From the NCBI GenBank assembly GCA_049324115.1, contig JBMOMN010000020.1, positions 248,001-312,000 on the forward strand: a stretch of 64,000 nt of DNA, given 5' to 3'. This document shows positions 1 to 7,962 of this stretch, piece by piece (within the stretch, counting starts at the first letter, position 1; every line of letters begins with the position of its first letter). A model generated the notes under the pieces. It saw nothing but the letters and a program-made list of their open reading frames with translations. It was not told the origin of the DNA and searched no databases. Both the position numbers and the translations under genes were made by a program. Origin of the DNA: UBA5796 sp040752455 (GTDB lineage Bacteria > Chloroflexota > Anaerolineae > Anaerolineales > Villigracilaceae).

Positions 1-1402
1 ACAGGCGCATGGCCCTCGGCTTGAAGAAGACGATCACACTGTCTTGTGGGATGGTCGCCTCCACGAAGTTGACCATCTCGCGGGCGAAGGGATCGAAGGG
101 GCCTTTGATGTCGCGGGCGTTGCCCAGGTTAGCCAGGGCCTGGTTCGCCGAGGCCAGCAGCATGAAGGCGACCACCGCGCCCCAGAACGCGTAGGTCAGG
201 ACCAGGCCCATTTGACGGTAGCGGGCCGAAAGTCCGAAGAACGATGCCTTCATCCCCAGGAAGGAGAAGTAGACGAAGACCGGCAGCAGCGGGAACAGGA
301 AGCGGATCCCCTGCGGTTCGGGCCAGGTCAGGTAGAGCAGCATCGTCGCCGCGAAATAAAGTTTGGCGACCAGGTCGGTCTCCGGGGCGTGGACGAATCC
401 GATCAGGAAGAACGCCAGCGCCAGCCCGTACACCACCGTCCGGGCCGGAAGGCCGTCGAAGAACTCGGCCCCCATGCTGAAATAGGCGACGAAGTTTTCC
501 CGCAGGCGCTGGCCGTAATCGAAAAGCCCGTAATGCGAAAAATAAGAGCCTTCGCCGGAGGGGAAGACCAGTGAGGCCAAAATCCACAGGAGGGCAAAGG
601 TGACGAAAGGCCAGATTTCGGGCAAGAGTTTGGCTCTTTTGGATATGGTTGGATTCTTCACCGCGAAGGCGCGAAGAGCACGAAGGTTTTTGAATTTCGC
701 GAACGGAATCCCTTCGCCTCCCAAGCTCTCTTCGCGGGCTTCGCTACTTTGCAGTCCATTCCCGTCGCCGGCCATCGGAGCCGCTAAAAGTTTGTAGCCG
801 CGATAAACGAGCAAGGCTGCCAGCAGCAGGATGCCCACTGTGCGCAGGAAGTAGGCGCTGAAGATGAGCGCCCCGGCCAGGATGCCCCAGCCGCGTTTCG
901 GGGATCCGTCGAAGGCGGTGCGGTCGAGGCTCCAAAGCGCCAGGGTGGAGACGGCGGTGAAGGCGATGTCCGAGATGATCTGGTCGTGATAGCTGAGGAA
1001 CGTGGCATTGAAAGCAAAGGCCGCCACCAGCAGCAGGCTCTCCCACCCCGAGACCCGGCGCTTGAGGAAGAAGAAGTACGCCGCCAGGAAGACCGCGAAG
1101 GCGGGGAGGTTGACCATCTTCAAGGCCAGCGGCATGACCCCGCGCAGGGCGTAGACCGGGGCCAGCAGCAGCGGGTAGCCCCACGGGTAGGCCACCGGCC
1201 CGACCGGGTAGGACGAATTCTCCATCGTGAAGGTATTGCGCCGGACGAATTCGTCCATCGAGCCGCCGGTGATGCTGGCCGCCTGCATGATGTAACTGGC
1301 GAAGTCGTCGCCCCACAGGTGGCCGAAGGTCAGCGTGGCATAGGCGAGCGTAGCGGACAGGGCGATAACGATGACCAGCAAGGGGATTTGGAGTCTTTTC
1401 AT
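1..1402 (-). CDS. GT-C type membrane glycosyltransferase (3' end outside window)
   Basis: An uninterrupted minus-strand frame runs from an ATG at 1402 off the left edge, giving at least 467 residues. It begins MKRLQIPLLVIVIALSA, a signal-anchor-like helix, followed by an acidic WGDDFASY motif in the first outer loop, as in GT39/PMT-like GT-C enzymes, and many hydrophobic segments with a TWPEPQGIRFLFP loop. Such enzymes use polyprenyl-phosphate sugars on the outer membrane face; the exact sugar and acceptor cannot be told. A GAGGTC ribosome site precedes the start. Residues of about 215-256 (Glu/Lys/Arg-rich, non-hydrophobic) come from a dispersed repeat read in frame. The C-terminus is missing. 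The family is fairly sure, the function not. Confidence 0.75.
   Translation of the reverse strand, partial: MKRLQIPLLVIVIALSATLAYATLTFGHLWGDDFASYIMQAASITGGSMDEFVRRNTFTMENSSYPVGPVAYPWGYPLLLAPVYALRGVMPLALKMVNLPAFAVFLAAYFFFLKRRVSGWESLLLVAAFAFNATFLSYHDQIISDIAFTAVSTLALWSLDRTAFDGSPKRGWGILAGALIFSAYFLRTVGILLLAALLVYRGYKLLAAPMAGDGNGLQSSEAREESLGGEGIPFAKFKNLRALRAFAVKNPTISKRAKLLPEIWPFVTFALLWILASLVFPSGEGSYFSHYGLFDYGQRLRENFVAYFSMGAEFFDGLPARTVVYGLALAFFLIGFVHAPETDLVAKLYFAATMLLYLTWPEPQGIRFLFPLLPVFVYFSFLGMKASFFGLSARYRQMGLVLTYAFWGAVVAFMLLASANQALANLGNARDIKGPFDPFAREMVNFVEATIPQDSVIVFFKPRAMRL
636..760. repeat. Dispersed repeat embedded in frame in the GT-C gene
   Basis: This stretch contains TCACCGCGAAGGCGCGAAG and, further on, CTTCGCGGGCTTCGC. 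Near-identical strings occur in the intergenic repeat at 44160-44320. Here they lie inside the open frame of the membrane protein and encode a hydrophilic loop between hydrophobic segments. Confidence 0.6.
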
Positions 1403-1522
1403 TCAGGGACCTCGATGCGGCAGATCAGGGCTTAGTTTAGCCTTAAACCGCACACAATACAACCCTGGCGTAAATAGAATATATGTTCTAGTTTTTGTGG
1501 TGGAAAACGGATCAGGCTCTCG

Positions 1523-1758
1523 CGTTTTTGACGGGAAAAACCTTTTGGAACACGAAGGAAAATCTTTACGGCAAGGCGCTTTTCCCTTTGAGTGCCTTCG
1601 TGAACTGATATGAAAATAAGACGCGGACTCCAACGTCTCCCGACGTTGGCGCCAAAGTCTGGAGACTTTGGACTCCGTTTTCATCCTTCGGGGCGAACGG
1701 AGTTCATGGATACTTTGTGTTTAGGCTCTTTCCCGTTTGTTACGGAAGAACCACGAAT
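1523..1758. repeat. Modular intergenic repeat, copy 1 (in the 1403-1808 gap)
   Basis: The gap 1403-1808 holds no convincing gene. Most of it is a repeat whose flanks (GACGGGAAAAACC on the left, CTTTGTGTTTAGGCTCTTTC on the right) also flank a second copy at 51711-51962. The core at about 1606-1715, with the nested hairpin units ACTCCAACGTC and AAAGTCTGGAGACTTT, is in the opposite orientation in the other copy. Confidence 0.75.
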
Positions 1759-1808
1759 CAAAAACAGGGAGCCGAAGCTCCCTGTCAGATGCGGGACCGG
1801 GTCAATTG

Positions 1809-2027
1809 TCAAGGTAACGAACGGCGGCGGCGCTCGTCGAGGGTCAGGGGGCGTTTGGCGACCACGGTCAGCCGCTCACTGTTGGTGCGCGGGATGACGT
1901 TGACCACCTCCCAGCCGTCCTCGCCCCAGGCATCCAGGGTTTCCATCAGCGCCCCGTCCTTTGGGCCGCTGAAGATATTCCCGAAGGTCTCGACCCGATA
2001 TTCCCATCTTTGGATTGACTCAGACAT
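1809..2027 (-). CDS. DUF4177-like small protein
   Basis: A 72-residue soluble protein with the WEYRVETFG ... LDAWGEDGWEVVNVIP pattern typical of DUF4177 proteins, a small beta-rich family of unknown function. The start has an excellent AGGAGG site 6 bases upstream. It is the last gene of the seven-gene minus-strand unit that begins at the GntR gene at 6785, with 9 bases between it and the ABC permease, so it is probably co-transcribed. The C-terminus ends in a basic RRRR stretch. Any role with the transporter is inferred only from position. Confidence 0.75.
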   Translation of the reverse strand: MSESIQRWEYRVETFGNIFSGPKDGALMETLDAWGEDGWEVVNVIPRTNSERLTVVAKRPLTLDERRRRSLP

Positions 2028-2036
2028 GCCGACCTC

Positions 2037-2861
2037 CTAGAGTTTGGCAACCAACTGGCTGCGCTTGAACATGCGGATGCTGAAGTACAGCAGCACGCCG
2101 CCGACGGCCCAGAGCACCGCGCCGATCAGCATCCCGGTCAGGATGCTCAGGGCGATCACGCCGGTCACCTGCCCGATGACGATCGCCAGGACCAGCACCA
2201 CCAACGAGCCGCTAAGCTGGTAGGCTTCCATGAAAGTCCGCGTCCGGGAGGAGACCAGCACGGTGGCCGAGATGCCCAGCAAGGCAAAGGCGGGCGTGAC
2301 CCAGAACATCAGCGGCCACCAGGTCGGCAGCGGAAACCAGATGCCGCCCATCAGGTTGAAGCTGGCCGCGTTCACCACCACGATGTAAACCACGTAAGTC
2401 AGCCACGAGATGCCGATCGCCGGGGTCACGGCGGCCAGAACTTTACCCAGGAACAGTTCGGTGTCGCTGGCCGGAGTATAGAGCAGGGCTTCCATCGTCT
2501 TGCGCTCGCGTTCGCCCACGAACGACTCCGCCCCGACAATCGAAGCGAACATCAGCGGCATGATCAGGAACAGCGGGGCGAACATGAACCCGGCCATGTA
2601 GAGCACGAAAGCCTGTTCCAGGCCCAGCCCGGTGAAAACGGTCGCCATCTGCGGCGGCAGCAGTTCGATCATTTGCTGCATATCGCCCAGTTCGCGCTGG
2701 ATGTCTTCCACCGGGATCATTTGCGGCAGCAGGATAAAGACCAGCGGCAGCACGACGGCAAAGATGACCGGCGCGATCACAGCCGGCATCCAGGCGGCCT
2801 TGTTTTGCCGCACCTCCATCAAGTCTTTGCGGGCAATCGCCCAAATCGAACGCCAGTTCAT
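2037..2861 (-). CDS. ABC-2 type transporter permease
   Basis: A 274-residue integral membrane protein. It opens with the amphipathic MNWRSIWAIARKDLMEVRQN segment typical of ABC-2 permeases (IARKDLxE), followed by about six hydrophobic segments and the cytoplasmic SFVGERERKTMEALLYTP loop (ERExxTxExL), the usual coupling signature of this family. Its start overlaps the stop of the upstream ATPase by 4 bases, so the two form one exporter. The central region between the first two helices is predicted to be extracytoplasmic. The substrate is unknown; the company of SdpI- and CPBP-type proteins points to peptides, lipids or antimicrobials. Confidence 0.92.
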   Translation of the reverse strand: MNWRSIWAIARKDLMEVRQNKAAWMPAVIAPVIFAVVLPLVFILLPQMIPVEDIQRELGDMQQMIELLPPQMATVFTGLGLEQAFVLYMAGFMFAPLFLIMPLMFASIVGAESFVGERERKTMEALLYTPASDTELFLGKVLAAVTPAIGISWLTYVVYIVVVNAASFNLMGGIWFPLPTWWPLMFWVTPAFALLGISATVLVSSRTRTFMEAYQLSGSLVVLVLAIVIGQVTGVIALSILTGMLIGAVLWAVGGVLLYFSIRMFKRSQLVAKL

Positions 2862-3793
2862 GCCATGCCTGCCTTTTGCAACGTGAAGTAAATATCTTCG
2901 AGGGTGTGATCGCGAGGATTGACCCGCAGGATGGAGGCATCCAGCTCGCCGAGGCGGCGGATCAGCTGGGGGATGATCTCCCGGCTCTCCACCTGGACCG
3001 AAAGCCTGCTTCCGTTATGTTCGACCTGGATCACGCCCCGGAGCGTATCCAGCGCGCCCGGAGGCAGGTGGGCAGGCGAAAAGAAATCCACGTCCACCCA
3101 GGTGACAGGCCACAATTTACGGGACAGTTCATCCAGCGAGCCGAGGGCCAGGATGCAGCCCCGGTTCATCACCGCCACCCGGTCGCACAGGCGTTGGGCT
3201 TCGAGCAGGTTGTGGGTCGCCAGGACGATGGTCTGCCCGTTCTGGTGGCTGAGGTCGGCGATCAGGCCGTTGACGTGCTGGGCGGCTTCCGGGTCGAGGC
3301 CGGAGGTGGGTTCGTCGAGGAAGAGCAGCGGCGGTTTGTGGATCAGGGCACGCGCCAGGGCCAGTCGCTGTTTCATGCCTTTGCTGAAGGTTTCGACTTT
3401 ATCGCCGGCGCGGTCGGATAACTCGAAGAATTGGAGCATTTCGTCCACGCGGCGGGAAAGGTCGGCGGCGGGGATTTCCGTGAGGGTGCCGAAGAAGGCC
3501 AGGTTGTCGCGGGCGGTCAGGCGTTCGTAGAGGGCCGGGGTCTCGGTCAGCACACCGGTCCGCTTTCGGACCTGATCCCCATCGGTAACGGGATCAAGCC
3601 CGAACACCCGCGCGCTTCCGCCCGAGGGGGGCAGGACCCCGTTGAGCAAGCGGACGGTGGTCGTCTTGCCGGCGCCGTTCGGGCCGAGCAATCCGAAGAC
3701 TTCGCCCTGCTCCACCGTAAAGGTCATGCCGTCCACGGCGCGGTGTTCGCCGAAGGTTCTTTCCAGTTGGGTAACTTCGATAACAGTGTTCAT
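2858..3793 (-). CDS. ABC transporter ATP-binding protein
   Basis: A 311-residue nucleotide-binding subunit. Walker A GPNGAGKTTT lies near residue 38, the signature is FSKGMKQRLALARAL, Walker B is LLFLDEPTSGLDPEA and the switch His is in ATHNLLEA. A C-terminal extension of about 90 residues follows, as in DrrA/NatA/CcmA-like drug or sodium exporters. It lies 4 bases from the upstream CPBP gene and overlaps the permease gene downstream by 4 bases. It powers the ABC-2 exporter of this operon. Confidence 0.93.
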   Translation of the reverse strand: MNTVIEVTQLERTFGEHRAVDGMTFTVEQGEVFGLLGPNGAGKTTTVRLLNGVLPPSGGSARVFGLDPVTDGDQVRKRTGVLTETPALYERLTARDNLAFFGTLTEIPAADLSRRVDEMLQFFELSDRAGDKVETFSKGMKQRLALARALIHKPPLLFLDEPTSGLDPEAAQHVNGLIADLSHQNGQTIVLATHNLLEAQRLCDRVAVMNRGCILALGSLDELSRKLWPVTWVDVDFFSPAHLPPGALDTLRGVIQVEHNGSRLSVQVESREIIPQLIRRLGELDASILRVNPRDHTLEDIYFTLQKAGMA

Positions 3794-3797
3794 TTTT

Positions 3798-4592
3798 CTA
3801 AAGGGCGAGGAGCACGTGCAATACGATGTCGGCGGAGAAGTGACAAAGGATGGCGGCTTCGAGGCCGCGCCGGGCGTAAAGGTATCCCGCTCCCACGCCG
3901 ATGATGCCGTTGAGTACGATAGCGCGGGTGATGACGAGAGGCGTGAGCGGCATGATGACGGCTGTTGCCGGCAGGTGGCCGAGGCCGAAGAGCACCGCGG
4001 CCAGGATGTTGGCGGTCCAGATGACGGCCTGGGTGGGGCGGCCCTCGGCGGTTTTGCTGACGAAGCGTCCCAGCCAGACCAGCACCGACATCAACCCCAG
4101 GCGCAGCAGGAGCTCCTCGTCAATCCCGCCGTAGAACGAGACCAGCAAGCCCTTCCAGGCAGCGGGCTGCAATTGTTCCTGGTCCAGTCCTTTGAAGAGG
4201 CCGCCAAATTCGGCAGTCAGGATCGGGCTGAAGATGAGCACGTCGAGAGCGATCACGAGGGCCGAACCGATCACGCCGATCAATACGGCGGGCAGCCAGA
4301 TAGATTTGACCTTATCCCCGACCGGCTCTTTTGCGAGCCAGCCTTCGAGGATGGGCAGTCCCAGCCCGACCCGGTTGGCGGCCAGCAGGCCGACGGCGAT
4401 CACCACCGCGAACAGGACGGCGTTCTGCAAGACCTGGAGCGTGATGAGCAGCCAGATCGGCATGGGGAGTTGCAGGTTTGCCAACTGGTTTCCCTGCAAG
4501 GCGAGAGAGTAGGGTAATACAGCTACAACGCCGAAAACTGAAGCGGCGAGCAGGATGAAATAGATTTTCCAGTTGAAGGGTTTCGTAGTCAT
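3798..4592 (-). CDS. CPBP family intramembrane metalloprotease (CAAX/Abi type)
   Basis: A polytopic protein of 264 residues. The start chosen is the ATG at 4592, preceded by GGAGAAAA; an in-frame ATG 17 codons upstream lacks this site. The three CPBP motifs are visible: DEELLLRLG (the EExxxR-like motif 1, with Asp-Glu), FGLGHLP (motif 2, with the His ligand) and CHFSADIVLH (motif 3). Members include Rce1-type proteases and bacteriocin self-immunity proteins. Placement between an SdpI-like gene and an ABC exporter fits an immunity or envelope-stress role. Confidence 0.85.
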   Translation of the reverse strand: MTTKPFNWKIYFILLAASVFGVVAVLPYSLALQGNQLANLQLPMPIWLLITLQVLQNAVLFAVVIAVGLLAANRVGLGLPILEGWLAKEPVGDKVKSIWLPAVLIGVIGSALVIALDVLIFSPILTAEFGGLFKGLDQEQLQPAAWKGLLVSFYGGIDEELLLRLGLMSVLVWLGRFVSKTAEGRPTQAVIWTANILAAVLFGLGHLPATAVIMPLTPLVITRAIVLNGIIGVGAGYLYARRGLEAAILCHFSADIVLHVLLAL

Positions 4593-4657
4593 TTTTTCTC
4601 CAGGGGCGATGTAACCTGCTGTGTTATTTTTAGCCTGGGGCAATACAGCGCCATTTT

Positions 4658-4673
4658 TGTTCCATGTGGAACA
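4658..4673. promoter_or_regulatory. parS-like palindrome, copy 1
   Basis: TGTTCCATGTGGAACA is a 16-bp palindrome with one central imperfection. It abuts the stop codon of the SdpI-like gene. It differs by one base from the TGTTCCACGTGGAACA form of parS-type sites. A ParB binding site or an operon-internal operator are the two readings. Confidence 0.45.
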
Positions 4674-5321
4674 TTAGCGGAATTTCTCGATCCGGGCAAA
4701 CAGGATGTAGGAGTAGATGATCGGGACGAAAGCGGCGATCAATATGACCGGGAGCATCACCCAAATGGCGTACTCGCCCAGGAAGGTGCTGAGGATCGTG
4801 ACGACGCCTCCGGCCACGAACAGTTTGCTGCCGAGCTGGTGGGTCTTGTCCCAGACTTCGTCGTTGGTCAGCGTCCACGGGGTGCGGATGCCGATGAAGA
4901 AGTTGCGTTTGGCTTTTTTCATCAGGTAGCCCGCGCCGACGAATAGTAATCCAACTACCGGCAGGAGCATGTAAGTCATGTTGAACTGATAGCCAAGCGC
5001 GGCGGCTACCGTCAGCCCGTAGATGTACACCATGTAAACGGTGAAAAAGACGATGAACAGGTTATATACGCCCCGGAACTGGGCGATGTTGGCCTTGAGC
5101 GGGTCGATGTGCGGGATGACCATGAACAGCGGCAAAAGCGCGACGGTGATGATGGGCAACAGGAACACGCCCCAGAACTTGGACATGTACCCGTCTATCT
5201 CGCCGGCGGCGTTCCAGTGCGAGGGCATGGGATCCGGCAGACGGCCCCAAAGCACGGCTGCGGCAATCAGGGCCGCGGCAACCAGGATGAGTGAGATGGA
5301 GAGAGTGGTTTTTGTGGACAT
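4674..5321 (-). CDS. SdpI-like membrane protein (DUF1648 plus SdpI domain)
   Basis: A protein of 215 residues with about six membrane segments. The N-terminal DUF1648 motif LPDPMPSHWNAAGEIDGY is followed by a C-terminal SdpI domain with GIRTPWTLTNDEVWDKTH, its hallmark. SdpI of Bacillus subtilis gives immunity to the SdpC killing factor and signals through an autorepressor. The start chosen is the ATG at 5321, with AAAAAGGAAA upstream; an in-frame start 20 codons earlier (MFHMER) is formed by the palindrome at 5365-5380 and is less likely. The gene is co-directional with its slipin and CPBP neighbours. Confidence 0.87.
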   Translation of the reverse strand: MSTKTTLSISLILVAAALIAAAVLWGRLPDPMPSHWNAAGEIDGYMSKFWGVFLLPIITVALLPLFMVIPHIDPLKANIAQFRGVYNLFIVFFTVYMVYIYGLTVAAALGYQFNMTYMLLPVVGLLFVGAGYLMKKAKRNFFIGIRTPWTLTNDEVWDKTHQLGSKLFVAGGVVTILSTFLGEYAIWVMLPVILIAAFVPIIYSYILFARIEKFR

Positions 5322-5364
5322 TTTCGATTTCCTTTTTGCAGACGCAAACTGACAATTTGCGCGG

Positions 5365-5380
5365 CGTTCCATGTGGAACA
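5365..5380. promoter_or_regulatory. parS-like palindrome, copy 2
   Basis: CGTTCCATGTGGAACA repeats 15 of 16 bases of the palindrome at 4658-4673. The two copies flank the SdpI-like gene and lie in the two widest gaps of the operon. Confidence 0.45.
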
Positions 5381-5391
5381 ATGGACTGGTT

Positions 5392-6333
5392 TTATTCCTT
5401 CGGAAGGTTCTGCCGGGCCATCGAGACGATCCCGCTCAACCCGCCCAGGTTCATCGTATCCACGGCGGACGAGGGGACGATGACCAGCGCACCTTTTTCC
5501 TTCAGGCCCTCGAAGAGCATGTTCATGGCCCGCAAGTGCAGGGCGGTCGGGTTGTCCGCGTAGGCCTGCGAGGCTTCTGCGAAAGAAGCCGCGATCTGCT
5601 TCTCGGATTCGCCCAGGATGACCCGCGCCTGGCGCTCGCGTTCGGCCTGCGCCTGGCGGGACATGGCATCTTCCAGGTCCTGCGGGATGATCACGTCCCG
5701 GATTTCCACGGATTGGACGGTAATGCCCCAGGGCGTGGTGCGCTCGTCAATGATCTTCTGCAAGTCGGCATCCATTTTGGAGCGACCGATCAGGATGCTG
5801 GCCAGGTCCATCTGCCCGATGACTTCGCGCAGCGCGGTCTGGGCGGCCCAGGCAATCGCCACTTTGTAATCCTCGACTTCCAGGGCGGCCTTCTCGGCAT
5901 CCCATACGACCCAGAACAGGACCGCGTCCACGTCCACCGGGACGGTATCCTTGGTCAGCGTTTTCTCGGCCGAGAAAGGCGTGACCATCACGCGGTGGTC
6001 GATCCAGGTCGGGACCGCGTCGACGATGGGCACGATCCAGAAAGCTCCCGGCCCGGCCAGTTTCGAGAATTTTCCCAGCCGGAGCACGATCACCTTTTCC
6101 CATTGCGAAGCGACTTTCAAGGCCAGGAGGACGTAGACCCCGACCAGGGTCAGCGCGGTCACATAAGCCCCGATCCAGCCGTCGGCTACCCGTCCGTCCA
6201 TGAGAATGGCCCCGAGAACGGTGATGACCAGGATGAACCCGAAGAGCGCCCCGGCTATCGCCGAGATGTGCTGGTCATCTTTTTTGGCTTTGGCGGCCTG
6301 GGTTGTGATTTCCTTTGCGTACTTTGTAGACAT
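5392..6333 (-). CDS. Slipin (SPFH/stomatin-like membrane protein)
   Basis: A protein of 313 residues. Two hydrophobic segments at about 24-46 and 54-72 are followed by an SPFH domain (QWEKVIVLRLGKFSKLAGPGAF ... RVMVTPFSAEKTLTKDTVPV), a WGITVQSVEIRDVIIP segment and an Ala/Glu-rich helix with RQAQAERERQARVILGESE, all typical of slipins. Bacterial slipins scaffold membrane microdomains and often pair with NfeD proteases; no NfeD gene is nearby. It lies 14 bases after the GntR gene and heads the structural genes of the operon, which suggests membrane organisation under stress. Confidence 0.92.
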   Translation of the reverse strand: MSTKYAKEITTQAAKAKKDDQHISAIAGALFGFILVITVLGAILMDGRVADGWIGAYVTALTLVGVYVLLALKVASQWEKVIVLRLGKFSKLAGPGAFWIVPIVDAVPTWIDHRVMVTPFSAEKTLTKDTVPVDVDAVLFWVVWDAEKAALEVEDYKVAIAWAAQTALREVIGQMDLASILIGRSKMDADLQKIIDERTTPWGITVQSVEIRDVIIPQDLEDAMSRQAQAERERQARVILGESEKQIAASFAEASQAYADNPTALHLRAMNMLFEGLKEKGALVIVPSSAVDTMNLGGLSGIVSMARQNLPKE

Positions 6334-6347
6334 GGCAACCTCACTTC

Positions 6348-6785
6348 CTATTCATGATCCGACAGATCGCCGGTTTTTTCCCATAGCTCGACCTGTTCTT
6401 TCAAAATCTGGACAACTTCATCGGCGGTAACATCCAACCGGAACGACTCCCGCAGGTAACGACGGGCCAGGGCTTCGAGCGCCTGGCGTCTCAACCTGTT
6501 CGTCCGCTCCGGGGGCGGGGTGTCCAGGATGTAGGTGCCGCGGCCCTGCTGGGTGGAGATGATCCCCGCCTCGTCCAGGAGACGATAGGCCCGAGCCACC
6601 GTATTGAAGTTGACCCGCAATTCAAGCGCCAGCGCCCGGACCGTCGGCAACTGGTCGCCGGGCTTGAGGCCGCCGCTGACGACCTGCTGTTTCACCTGGT
6701 CCATGATCTGGACGTAGATCGGCACGCCGGACCGGAAATCAATCTGGATCAGGGTACTCAGGGGAGCTAAACCGTTGTTGTTCAT
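6348..6785 (-). CDS. GntR family regulator (YtrA-like)
   Basis: A protein of 145 residues. The N-terminal winged helix contains PIYVQIMDQVKQQVVSGGLKPGDQLPTVRALALELRVN and NTVARAYRLLDEAGI, the GntR DNA-binding pattern. The effector domain is short (about 60 residues, helical), as in the YtrA subfamily, which normally represses its own operon of ABC transporter genes. It is the first gene of the unit running down to 1809. Two 12-bp direct repeats lie immediately upstream, one overlapping the -10 box. Confidence 0.9.
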   Translation of the reverse strand: MNNNGLAPLSTLIQIDFRSGVPIYVQIMDQVKQQVVSGGLKPGDQLPTVRALALELRVNFNTVARAYRLLDEAGIISTQQGRGTYILDTPPPERTNRLRRQALEALARRYLRESFRLDVTADEVVQILKEQVELWEKTGDLSDHE

Positions 6786-6799
6786 TGTATCTTTGTATC

Positions 6800-6832
6800 A
6801 TTATACTAATTGTATTATTGTACTAATTGTAT
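6800..6832 (-). promoter_or_regulatory. Promoter and tandem operator of the GntR operon
   Basis: A minus-strand -10 box TATAAT occupies 6800-6805. The 12-mer TACTAATTGTAT occurs exactly at 6804-6815 and again at 6821-6832, a 17-bp step. The arrangement suits autorepression by the YtrA-like regulator. The expected 5' leader is only about 8 nt and carries no ribosome site. Confidence 0.6.
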
Positions 6833-6991
6833 GCAATCAGGGTTTTTTGTCAAGCCTTTTCTGAAAATTGATCCTCCGGGAATGATGAGTGAAAGCCCCG
6901 GATAATCCACACGAAATCCCAAAGACCCTGAAAATTCCCTTTCTCCCAGTGGTAGAATCCAATCACACTTAATGTGGCAAGGAGAAAAATT

Positions 6992-7879
6992 ATGGAACAA
7001 CTCACTGGTACATTCGCCGTCAAGAAGGGCCTGGCCCAAATGCTCAAAGGCGGCGTTATCATGGATGTCGTCACCGCCGAACACGCCCGGATCGCCGAAG
7101 ATGCGGGCGCGTGCGCGGTGATGGCGCTGGAGCGCGTCCCGGCGGATATCCGCGTCCAGGGCGGCGTGGCCCGCATGTCTGACCCCGACCTGATCGAAAG
7201 CATCATGAGCGCGGTCTCCATCCCGGTCATGGCCAAATGCCGGATCGGGCATTTCGTCGAGGCTCAAATCCTGGAAGCGATCGGCGTGGACTACATTGAC
7301 GAATCCGAGGTGCTCACCCCGGCAGATGAAGCCCATCACATCTACAAACACGATTTCAAAGTCCCGTTCGTGTGCGGCTGCCGCAACCTGGGCGAAGCCC
7401 TGCGGCGGATCGGCGAGGGCGCGGCCATGATCCGCACCAAAGGCGAAGCCGGGACCGGGGACGTGGTCGAGGCCGTCCGTCACGCCCGCTCGGTGCTGGG
7501 CGAGATCCGCCGGCTGCAAAACAAACCGGACGAGGAACTGATGAGTTACGCCAAGGAAATCGGCGCGCCATTCGAGCTGGTCAAGGAAGTCAAGGAACTG
7601 GGCCGCCTGCCGGTGGTCAACTTTGCCGCGGGCGGCGTGGCCACCCCCGCCGACGCGGCCCTGATGATGCAGCTCGGCGTGGACGGCGTCTTCGTCGGCT
7701 CCGGCATCTTCAAATCCGGCGACCCGGCCAAACGGGCCGCGGCCATCGTCAAAGCCGTGACCCACTACAACGATCCGGGCATCCTGGCCGAAGTCAGCCG
7801 CAACCTGGGCGAGGCCATGGTCGGGATCAACGTCTCCGGCATGGACGAGGCCGAGCGCATCGCCGGGCGGGGCTGGTAA
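6992..7879 (+). CDS. pdxS: Pyridoxal 5'-phosphate synthase, PdxS subunit
   Basis: A protein of 295 residues that forms PLP from ribose 5-phosphate, glyceraldehyde 3-phosphate and ammonia supplied by PdxT. Clear family motifs are GGVIMDVVTAEHARIAEDAGA, VPADIRVQGGVARMSDP, PVMAKCRIGHF (the first catalytic Lys) and RTKGEAGTGDV (the second Lys). An AAGGAGA site lies 7 bases before the ATG at 6992; an earlier in-frame GTG at 6974 would place that site inside the gene. It is transcribed with pdxT. Confidence 0.98.
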   Translation: MEQLTGTFAVKKGLAQMLKGGVIMDVVTAEHARIAEDAGACAVMALERVPADIRVQGGVARMSDPDLIESIMSAVSIPVMAKCRIGHFVEAQILEAIGVDYIDESEVLTPADEAHHIYKHDFKVPFVCGCRNLGEALRRIGEGAAMIRTKGEAGTGDVVEAVRHARSVLGEIRRLQNKPDEELMSYAKEIGAPFELVKEVKELGRLPVVNFAAGGVATPADAALMMQLGVDGVFVGSGIFKSGDPAKRAAAIVKAVTHYNDPGILAEVSRNLGEAMVGINVSGMDEAERIAGRGW

Positions 7880-7962
7880 CTTTTAGCTGCCAATGGTCGG
7901 CTTTCAGCGCTTGGCTGACTGCTGATCGCTGGTTGCTGAGTGCTGATTGCTGATCGCTGACT
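7880..7962. repeat. Degenerate spacer repeat between pdxS and pdxT
   Basis: The 83-bp gap is built from imperfect iterations of a GCTGACTGCTGATCGCTG-like unit. Similar filler occurs at 12053-12118, 32304-32337, 34735-34775, 36640-36690 and 51285-51320. It has no coding potential. Confidence 0.7.

Noticed and set aside
4674..5381. Longer start MFHMER for the SdpI-like gene
   Set aside because: The start is created by the palindrome, lacks a ribosome site and adds a non-conserved basic segment; the ATG at 5321 has AAAAAGGAAA upstream.
7880..7962. Short tandem spacer units as a CRISPR array
   Set aside because: The units are degenerate, about 8-16 bases long, with no constant repeat and spacers and no cas genes in the window.
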